Assembly (NCBI GenBank): GCA_031002005.1
Contig: JARYHS010008074.1
Coordinates: 184,288,494-184,352,493 of the forward strand
DNA: 64,000 nt
Reading direction: 5' to 3'
Source of the DNA: Vandiemenella viatica
Lineage: Eukaryota > Arthropoda > Insecta > Orthoptera > Morabidae
Shown: in pieces, positions 46,510-57,754 of the stretch
Layout: every line of letters starts with the position of its first letter
Position numbering within the stretch: position 1 is the first letter of the stretch
Program-made: the position numbers and the translations under genes
The notes under the pieces: model-generated
The model's input: only the letters and a program-made list of their open reading frames with translations
What the model was told of the DNA's origin: nothing
Databases searched by the model: none

Positions 46510-47575
46510 ATGGGGTTACCAGAAGAAAACTCTGACAGGGTTTTAAACCAGTGTAGTGAAAAAATTGGAAACGAGTATGTGGAACTAGTCAAGCATCTAA
46601 ACGATTTTTGTGGCCAAAAACTCACTGAAGTTAGAGTTAGATAAATAAAAGATAAGCTAGCCTGTTGGGCAATAAACATCGCCTTCTTGGAGGGCCAGTT
46701 GTCTCCGCTAGGAAAGGAAAATGAAACACTCAAAAAAGAAAATGAGCAACTCAAACAAAATAGAGGAGAAATAGTCCCCAGCTATGCTGCAATGGCGAAA
46801 TCTGGAGGATCGACTGGTGTGAATCCCAAAATCACTCAGTCCACAAAAAGTGCGGTTTTCATTACTTCCAAAGGGGGGGAGAACCCGAAGCAAGTGGCTG
46901 AACAAGTTACAAAAATCATAAAACCTGGGAGGGATAAAATTAGAATCAACAGAATTCGCACAACTAACAATGCTATTATAGTGGAAACAGAATCTCCTGA
47001 GCATTCGCAAAAAATTCTAAATAACAAGGAATTGGCTGATAAGATGCGATGCGAACTCCCTAGAAAACGAAGGACACTCATGACTTTTTATGACATACCA
47101 ATAACAATTCATGTAGACAACATTGCTGATGCTGTCTACCAGCAAAACCTTGAGAATAAAATAGAGAAAGGACAATTTATGGATGGTTTTCAACCAAAAT
47201 TTAAGACTGGACCTAGGGAAAGAGCAACAGTTCATCAGGTTGTGGAGGTGAGTCCTTCTGTTAGGAAACTTCTGTTACAGCAACAAAGTCTTCATAGAAT
47301 TTTCTGCTATAGCAGAGAAAGACTACGTTGTCGTTCCAAAATGCAATAAATGTTTGGATTTAGGACACGTCAGTAAGCATTGTAAGAAGAACAATAGTTC
47401 TTGTTCACACTGTGGAGAAGAAAACCACCAAAGGGATCAGTGCAAGAAAAGTTCTCAACCTTCAATATGCATACCGTGTAACAGACGGGGAAAAAGCTGC
47501 AGCAAGAAGGGCAAAGAGTGTCCTACCTACCAATTACTCCTACCACGAGCTGTAGACAGGACTGATTATGGATAG
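46510..47575 (+). pseudogene. R1-like ORF1 (gag-like, three zinc knuckles)
   Basis: Nucleic-acid-binding protein that packages the element RNA. ATG at 46,510 (MGLPEENSDRVLNQCSEK). Codon 45 is TAA (46,642); the frame then continues with a coiled-coil stretch KENETLKKENEQLKQ and a gag-like core KIRINRIRTTNNAIIVETES. A +1 shift occurs between about 47,262 and 47,282. After it come the knuckles CNKCLDLGHVSKHC (from 47,342) and CSHCGEENHQRDQC, then a third, CIPCNRRGKSC. Ends PRAVDRTDYG at 47,575, overlapping the next ORF by 8 bases (ATGGATAG). Confidence 0.85.
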
Positions 47576-48341
47576 TTTACTACAAGGAATATATATGGGA
47601 AACGACATATACTCTCAACTGGCTAATGTAATTAGGAAAATAGTTGAGGATGTAATTGGGAAGCAGATTACAAAAACGAAAGGAAACCCCCTTTCAAGAC
47701 AAAAAAGAAATGCAAAAAGGGCTGCCTGCTTCAGAGAGAAACTAAAAATGGAGAAGAATCGTAAGAAACAAGATGTTGGAACGCAGACGGACGACCACTT
47801 ATTACAGATTAACGAAATCTCTTCTAGTTCCGCCAGTCATCCCCGGAACCCTTATGTCAAAAGGATTGGTCTGGGTTGGAATACAGACAGACCAAATTGG
47901 GATGAACATTACTCACGACCTGTAGCGAGTCCAAAATTGGTGGAACAACCGCTGAAGATTGGAAACATAGAAGACAGATGCAGTTCTATAAACCCTAAAA
48001 CAATATACAGTGATTTTGAAACTAATTTAAAACTCGGTCGACTGGAGGAGGCTCCGAATCTCAATGTGGCGCTGAGGCATCTAACTCGAATAGCGCATCC
48101 GGCCGGTAAATATGTAACCTTCCCTCAGCTAGAAGCGATTGATCGTATACATCTAAAATCTATCAATCTTCCTACAGAGACTTCTCAGCTTCTCTCTCTT
48201 GTGCATAAAGTCTTCGAAAGAAGGAATGAAACTTTTGATCCCGATCAAATATATAAACAGTACGTATTAACTCATGGGCGTATAGTTTTCGATTCAAAAC
48301 TCCCGTGGCCACAGTGCAATATCCACACCAGACATCCATAA
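47568..48341 (+). CDS. Extra ORF between gag and pol of the R1-like element (257 aa)
   Basis: An uninterrupted 257-codon frame. It starts in an ATGGATAG overlap with the end of ORF1 and stops 8 bases before the ORF2 ATG. It is not in frame with either neighbour. The N-terminal third is strongly basic (GNPLSRQKRNAKRAACFREK), followed by DVGTQTD, NPYVKRIGLGWNTDRPNWDE and a mostly helical C-terminal part (LEEAPNLNVALRHLTRIA, LLSLVHKVFERRNE). No zinc knuckle, signal peptide or membrane segment. I do not recognise the family. R1-clade elements normally have two ORFs, so this is unusual. It may be a separated ORF1 domain. Confidence 0.7.
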   Translation: MDSLLQGIYMGNDIYSQLANVIRKIVEDVIGKQITKTKGNPLSRQKRNAKRAACFREKLKMEKNRKKQDVGTQTDDHLLQINEISSSSASHPRNPYVKRIGLGWNTDRPNWDEHYSRPVASPKLVEQPLKIGNIEDRCSSINPKTIYSDFETNLKLGRLEEAPNLNVALRHLTRIAHPAGKYVTFPQLEAIDRIHLKSINLPTETSQLLSLVHKVFERRNETFDPDQIYKQYVLTHGRIVFDSKLPWPQCNIHTRHP

Positions 48342-48349
48342 AACACAAA

Positions 48350-51300
48350 ATGTCTTGTAAGCTACGAATTGCACAACTGAACGCCAGGAGAAGCAAGTTG
48401 GTTTTGCAGGAGATGAAGAAGCTGTCAGAGGAACATAAATGGGATGTCATATGCCTTCAGGAGACACATTCATGCTTCGGGAAGATTCCTTACATGCCGG
48501 TATCGTCACAGATAATCTCAAAAGGTAGAAACCTTATGACAGCAATAGTAGTGCTATCCAGACAAGTTACTGTAACTAAGATAGCGCAGTTCTGTGATGA
48601 ACATACGACATGTGTGGAACTCATTGCTGACTGGGGTAATGTAATTCTCGTCAACATGTATTTGCAATATAGTGATCCCATTGAACCATACATTGGGAAG
48701 ATAAGAGAAGTGTGCACTGCCCTAGACAACAAACCAATAGTGATAATGGCTGACGCCAATGCTAGATCCGAACTCTGGCATAGCGGGGAGACAAATATGA
48801 GAGGCGAGCTTTTAGTGGAAGCTATTAGTGAACTGAATCTAGATGTAAGAAATCTACCACATAAACCCTACACATATAGCAACCGAGCAGGAGCTAGGTC
48901 AAACATCGATGTAACATTGACCAATCTGCGAGGTGGGAACTTATTGAGGAATTGGAACGTTTTAGAATTTTTAACTACCAGTGATCACAATGTTATTACT
49001 TTTGAGTTGGTCAGAGGGAGGAACGATTTTGACGCATCGGAGGCGCAGACTTCCAAGGTGCATTACAACATCCGACAGGCAGACTGGAACAGGCTGAGGG
49101 AAAGTTTTACACAACAAGAAATCCTATTAGACGATAATGATGTAGATCGAGCCGCAAAGGACCTTACTCGGGCACTCCAAATGTCAATGAGGAGATCTAT
49201 TCCTCTTAAGAGAACCATTGGCACAGTCGATAGACCTTGGACTGATAGACTGCAAAGACTACGACAAAGGATGCACAAAGCAAGAAAAGATTACCAACGT
49301 TGCCTCATCTACAACGTTAGAGGACAGCTCCTGGAAAGATATAGACAAATTAAAAGTGAATTCCGAGAACTGTTAATACTAAGTAAACAAAAAAGTTGGG
49401 AAACATTCGTGAAAACAAACTTGCGTACAGACCCCTGGGGTATCCCATACAAAATTGCAGCAGGGAAGGTAAAAACCCCAACTACACTGTCTACTGTACA
49501 GAAACAAGATGGAACCATGACTACGAGCTGGAAATCTACCTCAGAAGTGTTACTCCAGGAACTCCTTCCAGATGATAAAATTGAAGATGACGAGATGGAG
49601 CACAGAGCGCTCCGTCTGGAAATTGACCAACATAGGCAAAGTACCACCGACACTCCTGATATTAGCATCTTGGAGGTAATGCAAGCAATAAATGCCTTGT
49701 CCAGGAATAAAGCTCCGGGTCCGGATAGTATTCCAGCTGAAGTAGTACAAGAACTGGTAGTGCCAGTAGTCCCCACTCTGTGTAAGCTCTATAATGCATG
49801 CCTGCATCAGGGAAGAGTACCAAACATCTGGAAGCAGAGTGAGATATTAACCATCAAGAAGGGAGATGACAAGGATCCAAAATTACCTAAATCATATCGA
49901 CCCATCTGCTTGCTAAACGTGCTGGGAAAAATACAAGAAAAGGTGCTGTGCAAGAGGTTACATGAACATTGGGAGAAGGAAGGGATGAATCCAAACCAAT
50001 ATGGATTCAGAGCGGGGAGATCTACAGAAGATGCAATCAACCGGACAATGAATCTGATACAGAACTCAAATCAGAATTACGTGATAGGGGTTCTTGTCGA
50101 TATATCTGGGGCATTTGATAATCTATAGTGGCCTGCACTTTTTGCACGGCTTAAGGAACTTAATTGTCCAAAGAACTTGTATAACACTTTTAAAGATTAC
50201 TGTAAGAACAGATATGTTAAACTTAGGTGTCCTGGAGTATCCATTGATAAAAAACTAACAAAGGGTTACCCCCAGGGATCCATTTTTGGTCCGATATTTT
50301 GGAACATTGGGTTTGAACCGGGAATGGCAAGGCTGCAAAGAATGCCGGAACTGCTGGGACTTGTTGCATTTGCAGATGACCTATTCTTAATTATAGAGGT
50401 TAAAACCAGAGCCGAAATTGAGGCTAAAAGCGCAAAGGTTCTGCGTGAACTCAGTCGATGGTGCAGACAAGTCAAACTAAGATTAGAACCTCAAAAAACC
50501 TGTTATATGTTACTGAAAGACAGATTACAGAGCAATCCAACCATTAAAATAGACGGAGTTACAATAAGGAGAAGTCCCTCCAGTCGATACCTTGGTGTGA
50601 AATTAGACGAAAGTCTAAATTTTATGGCCCATATGGAGGAAGCATGTGGGAGAGCCACCTCAGTCATGAATAAATTAATCAGTATGCGACAAAGGCGTTT
50701 CAAACTTTCACCGCTTGTTATTCGAATATTCCACAATACAATATTAACTTCAATTGTAGGGTATGCAGCCAGCGTCTGGGCGAAACACCTCAGAAAAGTA
50801 AAACCCAGCAAACTTTTGAGGAGGACACAGCGAAGTATTCTAATCATGCTGAGTGGTGCTTACAAAACAACAGCAACTGATGCCCTTACCATGGCACTGG
50901 GGGTGTGGCCTCTGGACTTGGAAGTTCGCAAGCGGGGAGCATTATACTGGCTCAGGAAAGGGAATCCGGAACAGGTAGAGAAAATCATGGGAGCACCAGC
51001 AACAACAGCTGCAGAAGTTAACAAATTGTTATTGGAAGAATGGCAGCAAAGGTGGAATGATAGCACAACAGGAAGAAGGACATATGATATGTTTCCAAGT
51101 GTCTGTGAAAGGCTCAAAATGTCGCATCTTCTCCCATCGCCTGGGCTGGTACATTACATAACAGGTCATGGCCCTTACAACAGTGAATTGCAAAGAAGAG
51201 GAGTAGTGGATAATCGTAGCTGTGACTGCGGAAGCGAGGGCACTCCGGAACATGTTGTATGGGAGTGTATTTCAACAGCGGAACAAAGAACCCCGTATCA

Positions 51301-51523
51301 GCAAATATTACAGGGCAGGCGAATTTTTGACATATTGCGTGACCAGGAATTGTGGTACTATCTTGATGAAGCTTGCAATCTGGACTCACAACCAGCCAAA
51401 GAAAGGTTCTTGGCACTTAGAAACCGTTTCAACCGACAGCGACTGAGCAGTGATAATTCCCGAATAAAGAAACTCCCGATGGGTCGAAGGAGGACGCCTC
51501 TACTTCCAGAAGTCATCTCCTGA
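48350..51523 (+). pseudogene. R1-like ORF2: endonuclease and reverse transcriptase, one stop
   Basis: Nicks target DNA and copies the element RNA at the nick. ATG at 48,350 (MSCKLRIAQLNARRSK) opens the APE-type endonuclease: DVICLQETHS, VIMADANARSELWHS, RSNIDVTLTN and TSDHNVITFE. The RT follows: KAPGPDSIPAEVV, SYRPICLLNVLGK, YGFRAGRSTEDAI, DISGAFDNL, GYPQGSIFGP and FADDLFLI (50,369). The tail has CDCGSEGTPEHVVWEC (near 51,225), the Cys/His motif of R1 elements. The only damage is TAG at 50,126 (codon 593), where the sense codon is probably the Trp of a GAFDNLWWPAL-type motif. SNIDVTL and the C-terminal knuckle support the R1/TRAS group. Confidence 0.88.
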
Positions 51524-52225
51524 GGGAGGTAAGTTACTCCGAAGTGGCTGTGCCGGAAGTAAATGTGTAAAAGTGTCGTAAATATACAAAGTGAGAAACA
51601 GTGGGACAACAGTGAAGTGATTTGTGTATGTGAAAGTTTCTTTGTTTAATTATATATAGTAGTATTGTGTGTGAATGTATGTTATTCAAATTACTAAATT
51701 TACAGTATATACGTATATATCAAAAAAACACTAACACATATCATATACATTATTACACATTGTTAATTTAATTATGTAACAAATTTTTGTGAAATTTGAT
51801 AAGTATATGCGTTACTAACTTGTTTTACATCCTGAACAATATTTAGCTATTAGCTGCAAACTATAATTTTATCTTATGCACCTCTTGTAATATATTGGAA
51901 ATATGGGCCCAGAGTAGAAACTAGGTGCTGGGCTATTACGTACCAGGATATATATATATATAAAAAAATAATAATAATTTCTTAAAGTATCGCCGTAAAT
52001 AAGAAACGGTTATGTCTATAAATTAATAATGTATTATACACCCCTCAGAGCCAGTCTCTTATACTGGAATGTATGGAAAATTAATTTCTTGTAATAGTTG
52101 ATTGCGACATGGTACAATACGAAAATGAATTAAGCAACAACTCCTTGCGTCAAGAATCCCGGGCCGGAACTACTGGGTGTTTAAATTTCCCAAAGAAGCT
52201 TGCAGTCTTTCCATACGACAATGAC

Positions 52226-52365
52226 CAGTACTGGATTAACCACGTAGCAGGAGGTAGCAAATGCAACGGGCCTCGCACCTTCTAGGGGGACCCCCCGCAC
52301 CTAGGCTAGATGGGCGACCTTCTTCTCATTTGCTACGGGCCTCGCGCTGTCTTAATCCGGCCCTG
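52226..52365. mobile_element. hAT-type MITE (140 bp)
   Basis: Ends CAGTACTGGATTAA and (reverse complement of right end) CAGGGCCGGATTAA form inverted repeats starting CAG, as in hAT elements. Flanks ACAATGAC (52,218-52,225) and ACAATGAT (52,366-52,373) are an 8-bp target duplication with one change. GC-rich inside, with GGGCCTCGC repeated. Sequence on the left back to 51,975 is unassigned. Confidence 0.82.
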
Positions 52366-52644
52366 ACAATGATTATTATTATTCAGGCAAGTTAAATTAA
52401 CAAATTATGGTCTCATTTGTAATTTTTTAAAGATTTTGATACGCAGGGTTGCCAAAGCTTCGTCAGTCATCAACATATTAGCTCTTATGGTTAATGATCT
52501 AGGAGAATGCAATTTAAAACAGTTTTTTTGTGGCATTTGACTACGAGGCCATGCATGTAATGTTGTAGTCTGCAAATATATATTGGAACACTCAGTGTAT
52601 TACACATTCTCCATGGTACAGAAGATACAAGACAAACACGACAC

Positions 52645-52742
52645 TTAATTAAAACCTCATGCCCGAGGCCGGACTCGAACAGGCATCTCCTGTAACGCGA
52701 GGCTAGTCACTATCCCCTACGCTGCCGGAGTTGGCTACACTA
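52645..52742 (-). repeat. tRNA-like SINE head
   Basis: Minus strand reads AGCCAACTCCGGCAGCGTAG, GGGATAGTGACTAGCCTCGC and a B-box-like CCTGTTCGAGTCCGGCCTCG, the layout of a tRNA gene lacking a cloverleaf-quality acceptor stem. Tail toward 52,610 is AT-rich. A separate family from the other SINEs. Confidence 0.6.
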
Positions 52743-53084
52743 GGCTTCGAACGAGTAGGACATACCGTCCCTTATTTCATGAGAGACATGATATAAAGTC
52801 GTTGCTAATTGATAGGGTATTTTCGTTTCCAATGAAGAGGAAGAAATGGCTTCCAAACGTCTTGACACGTCGAATATTTGTTTTCCGTTCGTATACCTCT
52901 AGCGTTAAAGTTCTCCGAGATTGCATAACGAACTATGACTCAGATCCCGTAACAAAAATTGCTGACAAAATGCAAAAATCTGTAGAGTTTTTCGACGAAA
53001 GCCCTAAGGGTAAGGAATCATTCCGATCAAAGCGGCAGTACCTAAATACGGTCAATTCCGTAAGTTAAAATTTGTAGAGGACAA

Positions 53085-53180
53085 ATGTAGTCTAGATGGG
53101 TGCAGGAAAGGGGGATGGGTGTTTAGGGAAATTGGCACCGGAGCGTGTTCTCCATTGGAATTTGATTTAATTTAATAAAT
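53085..53180 (+). mobile_element. CR1-like LINE 3' end, 5'-truncated copy
   Basis: GGTGCAGGAAAGGGGGATGG, GTGTTTAGGGAAATTGGC and an ATTTGATTTAATTTAATA tail match the 3' UTRs of the copies at 8.2 kb (plus) and 41.6 kb (minus). The unrecognised 88-codon frame just upstream (52,802-53,068) does not match the family's protein end. Confidence 0.65.
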
Positions 53181-53871
53181 CAGTCTATTTAAAATACTGG
53201 ACGAACTATGTAGGCCTATGGTTAAAAATGAAAGTAGAGACCGGAAGCTACTCAAACAACTCAACAATGACTAACCTAACCATTTATCTTTTTCGTCAGA
53301 GACGGACGCCTGAGGATTTTTTTTTTCGTTACAGCGAATTTTATAAAAAAAAATTTTCGTGTTCAATTAGTTTTTATTCAAAATCGAAGAAGATCTATGA
53401 TAAGTAGAAACTATTACATGTTAACTGAGTTACTTAGCCTTAGTGTCTGACATCTAACGTCGGACAATTTTTTTTTTTTTAATTCTCCCTGGGAATATAC
53501 AGTACAAGGAAGAGAATTTATTATACAGACAAGATGGAAATTTAGAAATTTATTTTTGAATGCTTAATATATAGGATAATAATTTTGTAGTTGATTAGTA
53601 CTATTAGTAGACTTATATTCTAACAAGTTGTGATGTGATGAGATGATGCATGTACAATGTGATGATGATTATTTTCATTAGTGTTTAATTTTTGGGCCAT
53701 GTGGGGGGCGGGGGGAGGTATATGGTGCTCCAGGGAGGTGATAAGTGATTTATTGTTGTTGGTTTGTTGATTAATTTTATTCGGCATCATTATTAACAAT
53801 ATTAATAGGGATGCAGTGTGCTGGAGGTGATATTATGTTTATGGTGGACAGTATGTAACGTGTTTCCGGAT

Positions 53872-56644
53872 CTATTGAGTAATAGGTTGATAGAATTTTG
53901 GCAAGTATGTGCGGGGGAGGGGGGTTGCAGATTTTCTCTTGGGGCGGATACGTTGTTGGATTTTCTCCGTGATCAGATGGAAAAGATCGGGTCGGTGGCG
54001 GAGGAGATTTTTTGCGTAGTTTAGTCGGGGTTTAAAGAGTCTATTTTGAGGGGGGGGGGATTTTGGCGAGGAGGTAGACATCATTAGAGGGGGTTTGGGG
54101 TGGAAGATGCATTATGGTGCGCAGAATGCGGCGTTCAATGGATGCGATTTGCTGAAATGTGGGTGGGGAGATAATGGAGGTTACAGGTGCAGCGTATTCC
54201 ATGAGGAGACGAATGAACATTTTATAGGTGTGGATCAGATTATGGTGAGAGCTGTTAGAAAGTTTTGGGCCGAGGACTTTAAACAAATTTAGACGTGATA
54301 AGAATTTCTGTTAGAGGATAGCTATGTGTTCGCCGTAATTGAGGGTACGATCGAGGTGGACACCGAGGTATTTAGCGCTGGGGTAGAAGTTAATTGGCGT
54401 GTTCCAAATTTGGATCTGTATGTGTTTTTTTTTTTATCTTGGGAGGGGGTAGCGGTTTTGTGTTTGTGTTGGATGAGCACTGCCTATGTTTTTGTGGGGT
54501 TCGGCCGGATGCGCCAGTTTTGCAGGTAAGATTGAAGGATCTGGAGGAATTTCTTGGCACGGGAGTTGATTGCTGTGGTTGTGTGGTTCGTCAGACAGTA
54601 GGCAATGTCGTCAGCATAGAGTGCAAGGAATCTGCAAGGGGACTGGTTATGGGGATGTCAGCGGTGTATAGGCTATACGATAAGGGAGAAAGCACTGAGC
54701 CTTGGGGTACATCTGCTTGGGGGGAGAAGGGAGGAGAGAGGGAGTCCCCGACCTTCAAATAGCATGTGCGATTTAGTAAAAAAAATTTGGATAAGTTTTA
54801 GAAAATGAGGGGGGATGCCAAAGGAGTGTAATTTAAAAATTAGTCCATTATGCCATACAGAGTCAAAGGCTCTGTTAATATAAAAAAAATATTGCTAGGG
54901 TGCAGGAGCCGGAGTTGAAGCACTTTGTTATGGATGAGGTGAGACGGAGAAGTGAGTCGGAGGTGGAGTGGTGAGGACGAAAGCCGAATTGGATGGAGGG
55001 GGTGATATTTAAGGAGTTAGCAAATTTTAGGAGGCGGAGTTGGATAATTGTTTCGAATGTTTTCCCTATTACAGGAAGTAGTGAGATGGGCCTGTAGGAA
55101 AGGGAATCGTGGGTGGGTTTGTTAGGCTTTGGGATCGTGATGACCTCTGCTCGCTTCCAGGAGGATGGGAAGTGTGATAGGAGGAGAATGGAGTTGAAAA
55201 GAAGATAGAATAGAGGTAGGATGACGTGGAGGGGGGAAGAGCGAAGGAGGAATTGTGTGATTTTATCATGTCCAGATGTGGAGTTCCGACCGGAAAGATT
55301 GAGGATTTTATTTCCTCCTCTGTAATTTCATCTAGCAGTTCGGCTTGATGGTCTGTGGGCACTGAACGAGATTCCAGAAGTGAGGATATAGAGGAGTCAA
55401 CAGTATGTCTGAAAGTTTCATCAAGAGTGGGTCAGAGGGCAATGAGTCGATTCCCAGCAGGGTTCGGCAAACATGGCGGATTTTTCATCGTCGGAGGAGA
55501 AGGTGCGATTATTGATGGTTAATGGATGCGTAGGGCGGGTGTACTGTCCTGTCAGAATTTTTAGCCTCTTCCAGAACAGCGCTCGCTGTTTGTAATCAAG
55601 ACTGTCACAAGTTTGTTGCCACTGTCGTTGTCGTTGAAGGGTTGTGGTCTTACGAATTTTGGAGATCAGTCGATTCCATTCAGTCCGAAGAAGGGGCTTG
55701 GAATCACGTTTTAGTTGTCTATACAGTCGTCTTTTGGTCTTGATGAGTGATAGAGCCTCTGGCGGAAGAGATGGTTTGTGGGGGTGAATTAGCTTGGTGG
55801 GAATCGCTTCCTCAGCGGTGGTAGAAAAGGCGGCGTCTGTCTCTTGCGCGACATATTCTATGTCTTCCTGTATAAGAATATGGAAAGGACGGTGGAGTCG
55901 GGAAAGGATAATTGAATTGAAAGTTTGCCAATTAGCGTTTTGGTAGTCTTTTACGATGCTGGAGGTATTGGAAGGATTAGCTCTGACAAATGAGGTTGTG
56001 AACGTGAAGGGAATATGGTCACTCGTGATAGTATCAGCGAGGACCACAGGGGATAAGGTGTTGTGGAGAGAAGGGCTGTATAGGATGTGATCGGGATTGA
56101 AGGAACCTAATGGGGAGAGGAAGGTGGGGGAATGAATAGGATCGTGGGAGATGTGAAAAGAATGAAGGCAGTCAACTAGAGTACGGCCGTTGGTGTTAGT
56201 AAGGTGGTCGCCGAGAAATGTGTGCAGCTCGTTGAAGTCTCCTACTATAATAAAGTGTTGGAAGGTGGTGAGATATTCTGATAAGAGAACGGGGATAGGG
56301 TCAGAAGGACGGATGTAGAGTGAGGCAATTATCAGAGCGGGTGAGTTTTTCTTAATAATTTTAACGGCGACGCATTCTAGGTCGGTAAAGCAGGAAGGGA
56401 GGGGGAATGGGACTGCTGAGATGAACTTTAAAGTTAATATGGCTACACCTCCACGGGCCTCACCTGGCCTGTCACGGCGAAAGGTACTGAATCCAGATAT
56501 TTGAATGTTTGACTTCGGGGATGCATAGGTTTCCGTCAGGACAGCAGTATGAACGTTGTTGGCAACAAGTGAATGATGAAGCAAAGTCTTTTTGTGTCCG
56601 AAACCGCCAATGTTTACGAAATAAAGTCGCAGGAAACTACTCAT
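53872..56644 (-). pseudogene. Jockey ORF2: endonuclease and reverse transcriptase, frameshifted
   Basis: Target nicking and reverse transcription. ATG at 56,644 overlaps the ORF1 stop (ATGAGTAG). The first 407 codons are open: endonuclease with VLTETYASPKSNIQ, RPGEARGGVAILT, FIIVGDFNELHTFLG and TITSDHIPFTF, then a linker rich in Arg/Lys (SLIKTKRRLYRQLKRDSK). RT pieces follow in other frames: LSYRPISLLPVIGK near 55,100, FGFRPHHSTSDSLLRL near 54,990, PQGSVLSPLSYSLYTADIP near 54,680 and LYADDIAYCLTN (54,622 down). The thumb and C terminus (LLMEYAAPVTSIISPPTFQQ, NYAKNLLRHRPDLF) end at 53,872. At least three frameshifts. Confidence 0.8.
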
Positions 56645-56879
56645 CGTTGTCTGGTCTATTATGTCTCATGGGAAAGGGTGGAGGGAGTCTGGTGATGGTG
56701 AGATGAATCTGGTTGTTGTCCTGGGTGATTTTTACAGTCTTGAGGAATTGTCTGTGTAGCGGACTATGTGTGATATGGGGGTTATTATGGCCGGGCAATC
56801 CACTTGTGGGCATTATGATGGTTTTAGGAGGTGTTCTTGGAAGCATCTTAGGATTTTAGGCTCTCTTCCAGATTATAAC

Positions 56880-57752
56880 AGATTAACTACTCGTGGGCAC
56901 CTAGATGTTATTTGTCAGGATAAGGTTATGACACCAGGGCGACTCTATTGATAAAGCAGGAGTCCCGTGACTGCTTTAATTGTGATATTTATAATAGATC
57001 TTACCTTGCCGATATATCACAAACACTTCCACATAATTATCTGAAATAACTTGGGATCTAACCTAACGACTGTAAATGACTGAGGTGAAGCAGCTGATAA
57101 TTTAAACATATCTTAATTATAAAAGCCTAACCATACATTTATCCGCAACTCTGTCTAACTTTATGCTGGAAGGGAAACGACACGCAAGCATTGCTACAAT
57201 TGTCACCAACTTACTAAATGTATTAATAGCTTCTTCATACGAGTGTTATGGAAAGATAGCTTTACTGATTAAATACAAATAACTGAATAATTAACGATCC
57301 TGATTATAACCCGACATTACCAAATAAGCTTCAACATTATTACAACCAACGGCAAACAACTCATTTAAGTTACACAGATTGAATAATGACTGAATAATTT
57401 ATCTAACTACTTTAACTAACAAAATACTAACTAACGCGAGACAATGCTATGGGCAAGCGTCGCTTGCTCAATGCCCAAAGGCACACAGACAAGACACAAG
57501 TCTTATCTCTTACATGGCTGTTGGCAGAATCGTCAATCACAGAATAGAATAGAACGAGATCACGCCACGATCGCGTATTTACGCGTAAGCAATCACGTGA
57601 TAGATGTATGATGCGTACTTCGCGCAGCACAAGCACTGAGAATCAGCAGAAAGTCTCACGTACACACTGTCCGCTTGCTTCATGCAACCTACAATATTCA
57701 CTGAATAAAATACCAAAACTACCAATTTAAGCCCTAATGCACAGACTGCCCG
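56880..57752 (-). mobile_element. Insertion of unknown type, possible solo LTR
   Basis: The Jockey ORF1 reading stops at about 57,752 and only resumes near 56,860. The inserted sequence begins TGTAACGGGCAG on the minus strand, and a plausible end is CTGACAAATAACA near 56,916, giving TGT...ACA ends like an LTR of about 0.84 kb. No matching 4-6-bp duplication was found at these ends, so the class and exact limits are uncertain. No ORF recognised inside. Confidence 0.35.
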
Positions 57753-57754
57753 TT

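Larger units (their letters stand above)
46480..51975 (+). mobile_element. R1-clade non-LTR retrotransposon, almost complete
   Basis: A plus-strand element of about 5.5 kb: gag-like ORF1 (46,510-47,575), an extra ORF (47,568-48,341), ORF2 with endonuclease and RT (48,350-51,523), then a 3' UTR of about 450 bp ending near an AT-repeat (51,946-51,975). Damage is light: one in-frame stop and one frameshift in ORF1, and one TAG in ORF2. It does not sit in 28S rDNA, unlike R1 itself. Start and end are estimates; no target duplication was identified. Confidence 0.85.

Noticed and set aside
49309..49776. 155-codon open frame on the minus strand
   Set aside because: Antisense shadow of R1-like ORF2, which has clear endonuclease and RT motifs on the plus strand.
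46480..51975. R1 element as evidence for a ribosomal DNA array
   Set aside because: No 18S, 5.8S or 28S sequence is seen around it; flanks are a SINE and AT-rich DNA.
52645..52742. Possible tRNA gene on the minus strand
   Set aside because: Pol III boxes are present, but acceptor ends do not pair and an AT-rich SINE-like tail follows.
52802..53068. 88-codon open frame on the plus strand
   Set aside because: No recognised domain, no splice context, and it sits just before a truncated LINE 3' end. Kept as unassigned sequence.
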